Shown: positions 8,984 through 17,334, counted from the first letter of the stretch. The stretch is DNA of 64,000 nucleotides from a bacterium (GCA_027483535.1 JAIXUN010000002.1:1364001-1428000), one strand, 5' to 3'. The notes: generated by a model not told the origin, from the letters alone. A program made the numbers and translations.

Positions 8984-10207
8984 ATGGCAAGAGCTAAATT
9001 CGAGAGAACGAAGCCGCACGTCAACATCGGCACGATCGGTCACGTCGACCACGGCAAGACCACGTTGACGGCAGCGATCACTGGCGTCCTTCAACAGAAG
9101 GGCCTCGCACAAGCGAAGCGATACGACGAGATCGACTCCGCTCCCGAAGAAAAGGCCCGCGGTATCACGATCAACATCTCGCACCAAGAGTACGAGACGG
9201 AGACCCGACACTACGCGCACGTTGACTGTCCTGGACACGCCGACTTCATCAAGAACATGATCACCGGCGCCGCCCAAATGGACGGAGCAATCCTCGTTGT
9301 GGCAGGTACCGACGGTCCGATGCAGCAAACCCGAGAGCACATTCTGCTTGCTCGACAGGTGGGCGTGCCTCACATCGTTGTCTTCATCAACAAGGTTGAT
9401 GCGGTCGACGACGAAGAGCTGCTCGAGCTGGTCGAAATGGAGATCCGCGATCTTCTGAGCAAGTATGGCTTTGATGGCGACAATACGCCGATCATCAAGG
9501 GTTCCGCACGACGAGCTCTGGACGTGGTTGAGTCTGGCACCGTTAACTTTGAAGACAAGTACGTTGCCGGCATCCTCGAACTGATGGCCGCTGTTGACAG
9601 CTACATCCCGACCCCTGAGCGCGACAAGGACAAGCCGTTCCTGATGGCTGTCGAAGACGTGTTCACCATTACGGGCCGCGGTACGGTTGCAACCGGTCGT
9701 GTTGAGCGAGGTCAGCTCAAGTCCATGGAAGAAGTCGAGATCGTTGGTCTTGCTGAAAAGCGAAAGACGACCTGTACGGGTATCGAAATGTTCCGAAAGC
9801 TCCTCGACTACTGTGAGGCAGGCGACAACGTCGGTTTGCTTCTCCGTGGCGTGGACCGAAAGGACATCGAGCGCGGCATGGTTATCTGCAAGCCGGGTTC
9901 CATCACCCCGCACACCAAGTTCGACGCCGAGGTTTTCGTTCTCTCCAAGGAAGAGGGCGGTCGACACACCCCGTTCATCGCGGGCTACCGACCCCAGTTC
10001 TTCTTCCGAACGACGGACGTTACCGGTTCGATCATCGAGATCCGAGGTCAAGGCGGCGCAGTTGCTGAAATGTGCATGCCCGGAGACAACGTCTCCATGA
10101 CCATCGAGCTCATCTCGCCGATCGCTATCGAAATCGGTTCCAAGCTTTCTATCCGAGAAGGCGGCCGAACCGTTGGTGCTGGTTCCATCACCAAGATCCT
10201 CGAGTAA
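8984..10207 (+). CDS. tuf: Elongation factor Tu
   Basis: A 407-residue EF-Tu that delivers aminoacyl-tRNA to the ribosome as a GTP complex. Motifs are GHVDHGKT (residues 19-26), RGITINISH in switch [13 protein letters not shown] and GSARRALD. The C-terminal [17 protein letters not shown] is typical. It is about 10 residues longer than E. coli EF-Tu, mostly in the loop near residue 190. It starts 55 nt after fusA with AAGGAA as ribosome-binding site and is followed at once by a strong terminator, so it closes the str transcription unit. Confidence 0.98.
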   Translation: MARAKFERTKPHVNIGTIGHVDHGKTTLTAAITGVLQQKGLAQAKRYDEIDSAPEEKARGITINISHQEYETETRHYAHVDCPGHADFIKNMITGAAQMDGAILVVAGTDGPMQQTREHILLARQVGVPHIVVFINKVDAVDDEELLELVEMEIRDLLSKYGFDGDNTPIIKGSARRALDVVESGTVNFEDKYVAGILELMAAVDSYIPTPERDKDKPFLMAVEDVFTITGRGTVATGRVERGQLKSMEEVEIVGLAEKRKTTCTGIEMFRKLLDYCEAGDNVGLLLRGVDRKDIERGMVICKPGSITPHTKFDAEVFVLSKEEGGRHTPFIAGYRPQFFFRTTDVTGSIIEIRGQGGAVAEMCMPGDNVSMTIELISPIAIEIGSKLSIREGGRTVGAGSITKILE

Positions 10208-10225
10208 TTTCGAGTGATCGCCAAG

Positions 10226-10258
10226 GCCCCTGGTCCAATCTGGATCAGGGGCTTTTTT
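10226..10258 (+). terminator. Rho-independent terminator after tuf
   Basis: GCCCCTG (10226-10232) pairs with CAGGGGC (10246-10252), the stem extends inward through GTCC/GGAT-type pairs, and six T follow directly. This ends the str operon before rpsJ. Confidence 0.93.
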
Positions 10259-10269
10259 GTTGCCTCAGG

Positions 10270-10275
10270 TATAAT
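10270..10275 (+). promoter_or_regulatory. Consensus -10 box of a separate rpsJ promoter
   Basis: A perfect TATAAT lies 12 nt past the T tract of the tuf terminator and 59 nt before the rpsJ ATG. The -35 region overlaps the terminator and is weak. It implies that rpsJ is transcribed independently of tuf. Confidence 0.55.
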
Positions 10276-10334
10276 TGAGCTCGGATCGAGAGGTTGGGGC
10301 GTTCATCGCTTGGAATTCACGATCGGAGAAACTT

Positions 10335-10643
10335 ATGGCAGGTATTCGAGTTCGAATCAGACTTCGTGCGTACGACCATCGCACTATTGACCAATCCGCA
10401 GAGAAGATTGTGGAAACCGCGAAGCGCACCGGCGCTCGCGTAAAGGGTCCAGTACCCCTTCCCACCCACATTCGACGCTGGTGCGTTATCCGAGGCCCGC
10501 ACATCGACAAGGAGTCGATGGAGCACTTCGAGCTTCGAACCCACAACCGCCTGATCGATATCCACGAGCCGAGCAACAAGACCATCGATGCGCTGATGCG
10601 ACTTGATCTCCCAAGCGGCGTAGATATCGAAATCAAGATGTAG
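10335..10643 (+). CDS. rpsJ: 30S ribosomal protein S10
   Basis: A 102-residue S10 (also NusE), part of the small subunit head and of transcription antitermination complexes. The sequence [31 protein letters not shown] and [12 protein letters not shown] match the family along its full length. The start is the ATG at 10335, 6 nt after a GGAG; a longer frame reaching back to 10275 has no ribosome-binding site. In most bacteria S10 is either the end of str or the head of the S10 operon with rplC following. Here it is flanked by terminators on both sides and no rplC follows, so it stands alone. Confidence 0.97.
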   Translation: MAGIRVRIRLRAYDHRTIDQSAEKIVETAKRTGARVKGPVPLPTHIRRWCVIRGPHIDKESMEHFELRTHNRLIDIHEPSNKTIDALMRLDLPSGVDIEIKM

Positions 10644-10663
10644 CCTTTCGCTTCGGCGAAAAC

Positions 10664-10699
10664 AAAGAGCCCCTCTGTATATCCGCAGAGGGGCTCTTT
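10664..10699. terminator. Bidirectional terminator after rpsJ
   Basis: A perfect 14-bp inverted repeat AAAGAGCCCCTCTG (10664-10677) and its complement (10686-10699), with TTT on both sides, serves rpsJ and the convergent thioredoxin-like gene. A smaller CGC-CTTCGG-GCG hairpin lies just before it at about 10645-10660. Confidence 0.93.
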
Positions 10700-10718
10700 C
10701 ATTTAAGGAGTTCTAGGC

Positions 10719-11276
10719 TTAAGCGCCTTTACGCTTGAGTAGTGATTCGATCACTTTTTCCGCTTCCGCTTCGCCCTTCCGCTCGCCAAAATTCAGTTCG
10801 CCTGCCGCATACCATCGCGCCTTGCCGTTCTGGTCGATGATGTACAGGGTCGGCCACCACTTCGTTCCAAAGGCGTTCCACATCTTGTATTCACCGTCTA
10901 CGAGCACCGGATAGGTGATTTTGTGCTTCTCGATGGCTTTCTGAACATTCTCAACCTTCTTTTCGCTCTCAATCTCTGGAGTGTGGATGCCAATGGTGAC
11001 TAGGCCCTGCTTGGCAAACTTTTCTGTGAGCCTTTGAATGGCGGGGAGATTGTTCTTGCAGTTGCCGCAGGCAAACGCCCAGAAGTGAACGAGGGTGACA
11101 CGTCCCTGATACTTCGCGGCGGTCTCGGCTTCCTTGGTGTTCAGCCATTCGGTGCCCGCAAGTGCCGGAGCGGTTGGAAACTTACTGCTTGCAGCAGGTG
11201 CGGCGGAACCGCCTTGAAGGACGAGAGCAATGAGGAGGGCGTTCATGTGTATGTGCGTAAGGCGCCCGGGCTTCAT
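10719..11276 (-). CDS. Exported TlpA/thioredoxin-like thiol oxidoreductase
   Basis: A 185-residue protein with a signal peptide (ALLIALVLQGGSAAPAA) and a thioredoxin fold. The redox motif is FWAFACGNCKNN, giving a CGNC active site near residue 70, and the cis-proline loop is WWPTLYIID. It resembles the periplasmic redoxin module found at the C-terminus of DipZ-type proteins. It likely reduces or exchanges disulfides outside the cytoplasm. The start at 11276 is preceded by AAGGAA; a downstream ATG at 11246 has no such site. The gene converges on rpsJ and shares its terminator. Confidence 0.87.
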   Translation of the reverse strand: MKPGRLTHIHMNALLIALVLQGGSAAPAASSKFPTAPALAGTEWLNTKEAETAAKYQGRVTLVHFWAFACGNCKNNLPAIQRLTEKFAKQGLVTIGIHTPEIESEKKVENVQKAIEKHKITYPVLVDGEYKMWNAFGTKWWPTLYIIDQNGKARWYAAGELNFGERKGEAEAEKVIESLLKRKGA

Positions 11277-11349
11277 TTTGTTCCTTAAATGAATGTTAAG
11301 ATATAGTCATGCTTTGATAAAATTGATATGATGTACATGAGTACAAATC

Positions 11350-11895
11350 GTGAGCCTTACGTCAGACTTCATTACGTGTCCTAATTGCAAAAATTCTGTT
11401 CCACCTTCGTTTCAGGTTTGTCAGTTTTGCGGCACTTCTCTCACTAACGTCGTTCGGCCCAAGCAAGGTGGCGCAGCGGGTGGAAAGAAAAAGCTCTTCG
11501 ACTACGACGAGCATAACGTCGACTACTTCGGCAAGCCGAAGTGGGTTTGGCCCGCGTACTACGGCATCGCCGGATACTTCATCCTATACGCTATTGTCAG
11601 TTCGCTACGAATGCTGGCCACCCGAAAGCCAGATGAGGACATCAACTACTTCCTCCTTATCATCAACGGACTCGGGTTGGTAAAGGGGCTGGGGTTGATT
11701 CTTCGGATCCAGTTCATCCGAAACGCGGTTGTGTTTCTGTGCAGCCTGTCGATAATTTTCGCCCTGATTGGCATTCCCGGAACGCTCGCAATAGCGGCTG
11801 CAATGGGAGCGGCAGGGTTGGTGTTCGTGATCCTTTCGGTGGTGGACTTCATGTTCAACTGCATGATGATCTACTTGATCGGTGAGACCGAGTAG
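11350..11895 (+). CDS. Zinc-ribbon membrane protein, paralogue 1
   Basis: A 181-residue protein of unknown function. The N-terminus is a zinc ribbon with two knuckles, C10-x2-C13 and C24-x2-C27 (CPNC, CQFC). A short linker leads to about four hydrophobic segments, beginning with WVWPAYYGIAGYFILYAIV. The start is a GTG at 11350, because the nearby ATGs at 11331 and 11337 are out of frame; the latter opens only a 15-codon frame. The next gene has the same layout, so the two form a tandem pair. A cytoplasmic zinc ribbon tethered to the membrane is what the sequence shows; no role is inferred. Confidence 0.8.
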   Translation: MSLTSDFITCPNCKNSVPPSFQVCQFCGTSLTNVVRPKQGGAAGGKKKLFDYDEHNVDYFGKPKWVWPAYYGIAGYFILYAIVSSLRMLATRKPDEDINYFLLIINGLGLVKGLGLILRIQFIRNAVVFLCSLSIIFALIGIPGTLAIAAAMGAAGLVFVILSVVDFMFNCMMIYLIGETE

Positions 11896-11929
11896 CGAGG
11901 CAGGATAGGGAAGGGACGGTTGAACTGAA

Positions 11930-12493
11930 ATGGCGGTAAAAGACCCTCGATCTATGGGTGACGGATTGTTGCCTGGCTATATGCGATGCCCGTCTTGCTC
12001 TCAGCAGATTGTGGCGGCGGCGGATTCGTGCCCGTTCTGCTCGGCATCGTTGGCGAACGCTGCTCGGCCAAAGGGAGTTGGAACGTACGTTCCCGGGGTG
12101 AACGCGTATCGAGAGGTGAAGACCCCGAGTTGGTACTGGCCGGGCTACTTCGCGGCGAGCATCGTCTACCTCATCAACGCGTGTTTCCGAATCATGATGG
12201 CCCTCGGATTCGGATCGGGGAAGGGAAGGCTTCAGCTAGATCCCGTTTCGCTTGGTACCGGGCTTCTAACGCTGGTCGTCGCGATTCTCTTTTTGATCAA
12301 GTTACCATTTATCCGCGAACACGCTCGATGGTTCGCATGGGGATGTGTCTGCTTCGACGCGATTTCGCTTCTGGTTGCGCCCGTCGCCATCGCGCTCTCC
12401 CCGGCGTTTGGGATCGGGCTGGTGATTTTGGCTCTCGCCGATCTGGGCGCTAGCTGGTTCATGATCGTGAACTCAGATATGTACGAATCGTGA
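11930..12493 (+). CDS. Zinc-ribbon membrane protein, paralogue 2
   Basis: A 187-residue protein with the same plan as its upstream neighbour: zinc knuckles C20-x2-C23 and C34-x2-C37 (CPSC, CPFC), then SWYWPGYFAASIVYLI and three more membrane helices. The shared motif order CP.C...CPFC...ANAARPK...W.WP.Y indicates gene duplication, although sequence identity is low. It lies 34 nt after the first gene and is probably co-transcribed. Function is unknown. Confidence 0.8.
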   Translation: MAVKDPRSMGDGLLPGYMRCPSCSQQIVAAADSCPFCSASLANAARPKGVGTYVPGVNAYREVKTPSWYWPGYFAASIVYLINACFRIMMALGFGSGKGRLQLDPVSLGTGLLTLVVAILFLIKLPFIREHARWFAWGCVCFDAISLLVAPVAIALSPAFGIGLVILALADLGASWFMIVNSDMYES

Positions 12494-12516
12494 CCCGGAG
12501 GTCGTTCGTCTCCGGG
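12494..12516 (+). terminator. Hairpin after the zinc-ribbon gene pair
   Basis: CCCGGAG (12494-12500) and CTCCGGG (12510-12516) form a 7-bp stem right at the stop codon of the second paralogue. There is no T run, so termination is likely but not certain. Confidence 0.5.
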
Positions 12517-12569
12517 AAGAGCCCTCGGGTTTTGGTCTGACGGTCTTCGGTCCTTCAGAGGCTGACCAG

Positions 12570-12599
12570 TTGCAAGCCTCGAAAACCTCTCGGTATAAT
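12570..12599 (+). promoter_or_regulatory. Promoter of tRNA-Lys
   Basis: TTGCAA (12570-12575) and a perfect TATAAT (12594-12599) are separated by 18 bp. Transcription would begin about 8 nt before the mature tRNA 5' end. Confidence 0.8.
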
Positions 12600-12613
12600 G
12601 TTGGTTCGCAAGT

Positions 12614-12689
<76 letters not shown>

Positions 12690-12703
12690 AAGTTTTAGGT
12701 TCA

Positions 12704-12731
12704 AAATCCCGCCAGTGAGTGGGATTTTTTG
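12704..12731 (+). terminator. Rho-independent terminator of tRNA-Lys
   Basis: AAATCCC (12704-12710) pairs with GGGATTT (12721-12727), followed by further T residues, 15 nt after the tRNA. Confidence 0.85.
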
Positions 12732-12807
12732 TTTCTGAGGGTGAGAAACTGATTCGGATTTTTCTTAATAAGTCCACCCTACCAATTGGGCCCGTTTGAG
12801 ATTCGCC

Positions 12808-13761
12808 TCATCGGCCCCCCATCTCCGCCCGCAAGACCTCCAGCCGACGAAAGGCCGCCTGGGCGACGCCTCTTCGGAATTCCGAAGCGATGTTGCCGTC
12901 ACACCACTTTTCTCCGCGAAGACCGACCGCCATGTACTGACGGACCTCCTCCAGCGGCCGATTCTTAAAGAACTCCTCCGGATTTGGCCGACCCGGCGCT
13001 CCGAGTTGAATGAATCGAGGTGGCGCGACCCCGCTCTCCTCACCCTCCACTTCTCGATAAGGATCGATGTAGAAAGGAGTGCAGAATACGGCCGTGTTCC
13101 ACTCCCAAATTGCTGGGTGATACGTTGGGTAGGGCACGTGCAGAGCTTCGCCACCCTCAGGCAGTCGGATGCGCTCCCAGTCATTCCAATAATAAAGCTG
13201 CTGGATGGTTAGCTCATCAAAGATCCGCTTGAATCGCAGGATTTCGTCCACGTGCTCGGGGGAACACGTGCAAAGGGTTTGGAGCCGATGCAGAGCACGC
13301 AGGACACCTCCGTGGCTGAATTCCTCCGCGAAGAATCCTTCTCCAAAACGTTCAAATCCGGTGACGCCACGAAGATAGAGAAGGACTTTACCGAGCGGCG
13401 CAGATTCCAAGACCCCAGGTTCCCGGCAGCGCATCACTAACTTGAACAGGTCGGGTTGCCGTTTTCCAAACAAGAGCGCACGGCGAGATCGAACTTCCTC
13501 GATTGGGTCGTCAATCTGTCTGATCAAAAACTGCACGTCTTGCCAGAACTCCTGAATCGCCTTGCTGTACTCCCCACTCTTTCTCCGCAACCGCAAGCCG
13601 GACGACTCAAGTTTGGGAAGGTGCTCAAGGACCCGGAGATACGAAGTGAAATCGACGGGCGCGATGAGAAAATCGTTCTGATATGATTTGGCTCTTTCCC
13701 GCATATTCAGTAAAAACCCAAGTACCGTACGCATCCTAGCAGAGGTGAGCAAACGAGCCAA
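12808..13761 (-). CDS. Uncharacterised cytoplasmic protein, 317 residues
   Basis: I do not recognise this protein. It has no signal peptide or membrane helix. It is rich in Arg, Glu and aromatic residues, with alpha-helical N-terminal two thirds (for example AIQEFWQDVQFLIRQIDDPIEEVRSRRALLFGKRQ, quoted only in part here as IDDPIEEVRSRRALL). The C-terminal half contains WNTAVFCTPFYIDPYREVEG and LGAPGRPNPEEFFKNRP. The ATG at 13761 has an AGGGGTGG about 9 nt upstream; internal ATGs at 13734 and 13704 are possible. It is convergent with the tRNA-Lys unit and divergent from the symporter gene. Confidence 0.75.
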   Translation of the reverse strand: MARLLTSARMRTVLGFLLNMRERAKSYQNDFLIAPVDFTSYLRVLEHLPKLESSGLRLRRKSGEYSKAIQEFWQDVQFLIRQIDDPIEEVRSRRALLFGKRQPDLFKLVMRCREPGVLESAPLGKVLLYLRGVTGFERFGEGFFAEEFSHGGVLRALHRLQTLCTCSPEHVDEILRFKRIFDELTIQQLYYWNDWERIRLPEGGEALHVPYPTYHPAIWEWNTAVFCTPFYIDPYREVEGEESGVAPPRFIQLGAPGRPNPEEFFKNRPLEEVRQYMAVGLRGEKWCDGNIASEFRRGVAQAAFRRLEVLRAEMGGR

Positions 13762-13896
13762 GATTGAACCACCCCTGTTGGCACAGATTGGCGTTAGAAG
13801 CCAAGTCTCTCAAGGCATCTAGGCGTCTAGTGGGTCGATGTTCGGGCGTAAACCTCTATACTTCACAGGGATACAAAAGCTACAGGGAAACAAACC

Positions 13897-15165
13897 ATGG
13901 ATAGGGAACGCGACAACGAAGTCACCGAAAATCCGGCCGACGGCAGAAAGTCGCTGCGTTCGACGCTCTGGATTCTCGTCGCCATCGCGATCGGAATCGT
14001 CGTCGGACTCTTGGTCGGACCCAGAGCCGCGCCGCTGGGCGAACTCGGAAAGCTTTTTGTCTCCCTCATCAAGGCGTTTGCGATTCCGCTGCTGTTCTTC
14101 GCGATCTTAGAAGCGGTGGCGACCACTCAAATCGCGCTCAAGTCGGCAGGGAAGTTACTCGTTGTTGTTGGCATCAACGCGGTGCTGGCGGCGGTTATTG
14201 GCCTCGGGCTCGCAAACCTCTTCCAGCCCGGAAAACACATCAACTTCAACATTTCAGAAGCTGCGCCCGGGTCGATCCTCAAGCAGGCTGAGGGGAAGAC
14301 CATCGACGCAATGGCGTTCGTCGATAACATCCTTCCCGATTCGCTCCTGGAGCCGTTCAACACCAACAACGTGCTCAGCTTGGTTTTCGTAGCGGTGCTT
14401 CTCGGAGCGGCGTGGCGATCTTTTCCAGACGAGGAGAACCCCTGGAAAGCCGCCCTTAATCCGTGGCTAACGGCCGGACTCCGAATCTCGGAGCGACTCA
14501 TGATCTGGCTGGTCAAGCTCACGCCTCTCGCCGTGTTCGGAGTCATTGCCAAAGTGGTTGGCGAGAACGGATTTCGAACGTTCCAAGGTCTGCTGGCCTA
14601 CCTTGGGGTCGGTGCACTTGGTCTCGCTCTCCAGGTTCTGGTGGTCTATCACTTTTGGATCGCGATTGTTTGCCGCAGGTCGATTGTGCAGTTCTGGAAA
14701 GAGTCGGGCAACGCCGTGCTGTTCAGCTTTGGAGTCAACAGCAGTCTGGCAACCCTGCCCCTCACCCTCAAAGCCCTAGATCGGTTGGGCGTAAGTAAAG
14801 AGAGCAGCCGACTCTCGGCTTGCATCGGTACCAACCTCAACAACGATGGAATCCTGCTTTACGAAGCCATGGCGGTTCTTTTTGTGGCGCAAACCATGGG
14901 GATGCAACTCAGTTTGGGTGCTCAGGTCACGGTGGCGGCGTTGTGCATGATCACGGCTGTGGGCATTGCGGGAGTCCCGGAAGCGGGAATCATCAGCCTT
15001 GCGATCATCCTCACCAACCTGGGAATTCCGGCTGAAATCTTGCCGATCCTCCTTACCGTCGATTGGATCTTGGCGCGGCTACGGTCGGTCACAAACGTCA
15101 GCGCGGATATCACCACGGCCATGATCCTAGATCGTTTCGCAGGCAAGAAAACCGTCGGAACTTGA
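13897..15165 (+). CDS. Dicarboxylate/amino acid:cation symporter (DAACS family), second paralogue
   Basis: A 422-residue DAACS symporter with the family hallmarks NSSLATLPLTL, GTNLNNDGILLYEAM (equivalent of NMDGT) and GIAGVPEAGIISL, plus the usual N-terminal helices. It differs clearly from the copy at 1993-3300, so the two are old paralogues and may have different substrates. AGGGAA precedes the ATG. It ends about 190 bp before the rhodopsin gene on the same strand. A light-driven proton pump could energise such ion-coupled uptake, but the hairpin between them suggests separate transcription. Confidence 0.92.
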   Translation: MDRERDNEVTENPADGRKSLRSTLWILVAIAIGIVVGLLVGPRAAPLGELGKLFVSLIKAFAIPLLFFAILEAVATTQIALKSAGKLLVVVGINAVLAAVIGLGLANLFQPGKHINFNISEAAPGSILKQAEGKTIDAMAFVDNILPDSLLEPFNTNNVLSLVFVAVLLGAAWRSFPDEENPWKAALNPWLTAGLRISERLMIWLVKLTPLAVFGVIAKVVGENGFRTFQGLLAYLGVGALGLALQVLVVYHFWIAIVCRRSIVQFWKESGNAVLFSFGVNSSLATLPLTLKALDRLGVSKESSRLSACIGTNLNNDGILLYEAMAVLFVAQTMGMQLSLGAQVTVAALCMITAVGIAGVPEAGIISLAIILTNLGIPAEILPILLTVDWILARLRSVTNVSADITTAMILDRFAGKKTVGT

Positions 15166-15191
15166 CCTTCAAGTCTCGTTCTACCGTTCGC

Positions 15192-15216
15192 CCCCACGTG
15201 GCCTGAACCCGTGGGG
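15192..15216 (+). terminator. Hairpin after the symporter gene
   Basis: CCCCACG (15192-15198) pairs with CGTGGGG (15210-15216), 26 nt after the stop codon. It lacks a T tract but is well placed to separate the symporter from the rhodopsin cassette. Confidence 0.5.
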
Positions 15217-15306
15217 AAGTCTCTGTCGTGAATGTTTATTTGCGACTATTCCCGAATAAAAAAATTCTGACCGACCGGTCCACGTAGAGTCCCTTGGGTT
15301 TGTAAT

Positions 15307-15337
15307 TTCAGAAATTTTTGAAAATTCTGAAATTTTT
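15307..15337 (+). promoter_or_regulatory. AT-rich repeat element upstream of the rhodopsin gene
   Basis: An inverted repeat TTCAGAA (15307-15313) / TTCTGAA (15325-15331) overlaps a direct repeat GAAATTTTT (15311-15319 and 15329-15337, spacing 18 bp). It ends about 20 nt before the rhodopsin ATG in an unusually A/T-rich stretch. It could be an operator or part of the core promoter; a palindromic GACCGGTC lies further upstream at about 15273-15280. Confidence 0.45.
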
Positions 15338-15358
15338 AAAAAATCCGCGAGTTCTCAA

Positions 15359-16159
15359 ATGCTGGATATCAACGCTGGTCAATATGAGTTGATTTACAAC
15401 TCCTTCTCCTTCGGCATTGCCGCCATGGGTGCGGCGACGCTGTTCCTCTTTCTCAACCGAACGACGGTTTCTGCGAACTATCGCGCAGCCGTCACCATCT
15501 CGGGCCTGGTAACGGCGATCGCGCTTTACCACTACGTTCGGATCATCGAGAGCTGGGCGGGTGCTTTCACCGTTCTCAACGGCACGATCACCGCGACGGG
15601 TGCGCGATTCAACGATGCGTATCGATACGTCGACTGGTTGCTGACGGTGCCGCTCCTCCTTATTGAGCTCATTTTGGTTATGCGCCTAAGCCGAGCCGAA
15701 ACGACGAGCAAAAGCTTCCGACTAGGCGGCCTTGCGATTCTCATGATCCTCTTGGGATATCCCGGAGAGGTGAGCACCGATCCGACGACTCGCTGGATCT
15801 GGTGGGCAAGCAGCATGGTGCCGTTCCTGTTCATTGTTGTTGAACTGTTTGTCGGACTTAAGAAGTCGATTGACTCGCAGCCTGCGGAAGCGCGGGGGCT
15901 CATCAATAATGCACGCTGGCTCACTATTGTGTCTTGGTGCTTCTACCCGGTGGTCTTCATCCTCCCGATGATTGGCGTCACGGGCGGTGCAGCCACTACG
16001 GCCGTGCAGATTGGCTACACCATCGCCGACGTCGTTGCGAAAGCCGTGTTCGGAGTGTTGATCTACCAAATCGCAGTTCGCAAGTCGGAAGTGGAAGTAG
16101 CGGCACACGCTGCAACTCTAGGTGAAGTAGGTGCGGTAGCTCGCCCTGCCAATGCCTAA
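15359..16159 (+). CDS. Light-driven proton-pumping rhodopsin (xanthorhodopsin/proteorhodopsin type)
   Basis: A 266-residue type 1 rhodopsin with seven membrane helices. The retinal-binding lysine is K228 in helix G (ADVVAKAVFG). Helix C reads RYVDWLLTVPLLLIE: D92, T96 and E103 correspond to D97, T101 and E108 of proteorhodopsin, the DTE signature of outward H+ pumps. L100 is at the spectral-tuning position 105 and predicts green absorption. H58 (ALYHYVRI) matches the His that pairs with the counterion. In helix E, RWIWWASS aligned to bacteriorhodopsin places W149 where antenna-binding xanthorhodopsins have Gly. No Shine-Dalgarno is seen. It heads a cassette with crtY and blh. Confidence 0.95.
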   Translation: MLDINAGQYELIYNSFSFGIAAMGAATLFLFLNRTTVSANYRAAVTISGLVTAIALYHYVRIIESWAGAFTVLNGTITATGARFNDAYRYVDWLLTVPLLLIELILVMRLSRAETTSKSFRLGGLAILMILLGYPGEVSTDPTTRWIWWASSMVPFLFIVVELFVGLKKSIDSQPAEARGLINNARWLTIVSWCFYPVVFILPMIGVTGGAATTAVQIGYTIADVVAKAVFGVLIYQIAVRKSEVEVAAHAATLGEVGAVARPANA

Positions 16160-16176
16160 CAGATAGGACGAACCTC

Positions 16177-17334
16177 ATGAATCGCCCGCACAAAACTGAC
16201 CTCGTTATACTAGGCGGCGGTTGTGCGGGCCTTAGTCTGGCCTCGAGGCTTGCCCAAGAGGGCACCCTCGAGGTTACAGTCGTCGAACCAAGGCCGACTT
16301 ACCTCGACGACCGCACCTGGTGCTTTTGGTCCGATGGTCGCCCGTCTCAAGACACAAATCTTGTCAGCCATCAGTGGTCTCAGGTGAGCGTGTCGGATGG
16401 TGACAAGAGCGTGCGCGTCGATTGCTCTGCAAGACCGTACAGCCTCATTCGCTCGATAGATTTTTACGCTCACCACGCCTCGATCATCGATGCGTCTGCG
16501 AACGTCACCCTCCTATCGGGCGCTCGTGCAGAGACACCAAAACAGGTCGGTTCCCATTGGGAGACGCAAATGGCAGGTGGGGTCATTGAGTCTAAGTTCG
16601 TGGTAGATACGCGTCCGTTCTTGGATAAGAAGGGAATTGAACCGATGCTCTGGCAAAGCTTTTTGGGCGTTGAGATTGAGACGGTTGACGACCTTTTCGA
16701 TGCCGACCGCGCGCAACTCATGAACTTCTTGCCTTCGGCAGGGAATGAGGTGAAGTTTCTTTACATCCTTCCGTTTTCGGCTCGAAGGGCGCTCGTCGAA
16801 ATCACGTACTTCTGCCCTCATCGACCAACTCAAGCCGAAATGTGGGCTGCGTTGAAGGCGGCGCTTCCCGAAAAGCACACGGTTTTGCGACAAGAACAAG
16901 GAGCGATTCCGATGGGGCTTCCTCATGCCGTCACACCCTCCCGGACGAACTATGTCTTTGCAGGCGCCCATGCGGGTTGCACTCGGGCAAGCACTGGTTA
17001 TGCATACAAGCGGATCCAGAAATGGGCCGAGACCTGCGCGGCTTCGATCCATGCCGGAAATCCGCCCCTTGCGGTATCGCAAGATCCCCTATGGATGCGT
17101 CACATGGATCGGATATTCCTGCAAGTGCTTCTGAACGAGCCTGCAAGAGCAGCCGACATTTTCGGTCGACTTTTTCGGGGCGTCTCGCCTCACGAACTCA
17201 CTCGGTTTTTGTCGGACGAAGCAAAGGCAATGGACCTCCTTGCCGTCGTTGCCGCCTTGCCCAAAATGCCTTTCTTGCGTGCTCTCCGGAGATCAACCGG
17301 TCGAGTTGAAGATAGGAGTGTGTGTCCAACATGA
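16177..17334 (+). CDS. crtY: Lycopene beta-cyclase, CrtY type
   Basis: A 385-residue FAD/NAD(P)-dependent cyclase that converts lycopene to beta-carotene. The N-terminal dinucleotide-binding motif is DLVILGGGCAGLSLASRLAQ. Family blocks follow: KFVVDTRP, WQSFLGVEIET with a downstream LMNF, and FLYILPFSARRALVEITYF. Product beta-carotene is the substrate of the next gene, so the cassette makes retinal for the rhodopsin. No crtE, crtB or crtI is in this window, so lycopene must be made from genes elsewhere. It starts 17 nt after the rhodopsin stop and its stop overlaps the blh start region. Confidence 0.92.
   Translation: MNRPHKTDLVILGGGCAGLSLASRLAQEGTLEVTVVEPRPTYLDDRTWCFWSDGRPSQDTNLVSHQWSQVSVSDGDKSVRVDCSARPYSLIRSIDFYAHHASIIDASANVTLLSGARAETPKQVGSHWETQMAGGVIESKFVVDTRPFLDKKGIEPMLWQSFLGVEIETVDDLFDADRAQLMNFLPSAGNEVKFLYILPFSARRALVEITYFCPHRPTQAEMWAALKAALPEKHTVLRQEQGAIPMGLPHAVTPSRTNYVFAGAHAGCTRASTGYAYKRIQKWAETCAASIHAGNPPLAVSQDPLWMRHMDRIFLQVLLNEPARAADIFGRLFRGVSPHELTRFLSDEAKAMDLLAVVAALPKMPFLRALRRSTGRVEDRSVCPT

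Noticed and set aside
6784-10051. Long antisense open frames opposite fusA (438 residues) and tuf (364 residues)
   Set aside because: They mirror highly biased codons of fusA and tuf, are Arg/Val/Asp-rich without family motifs, and have no start signals.
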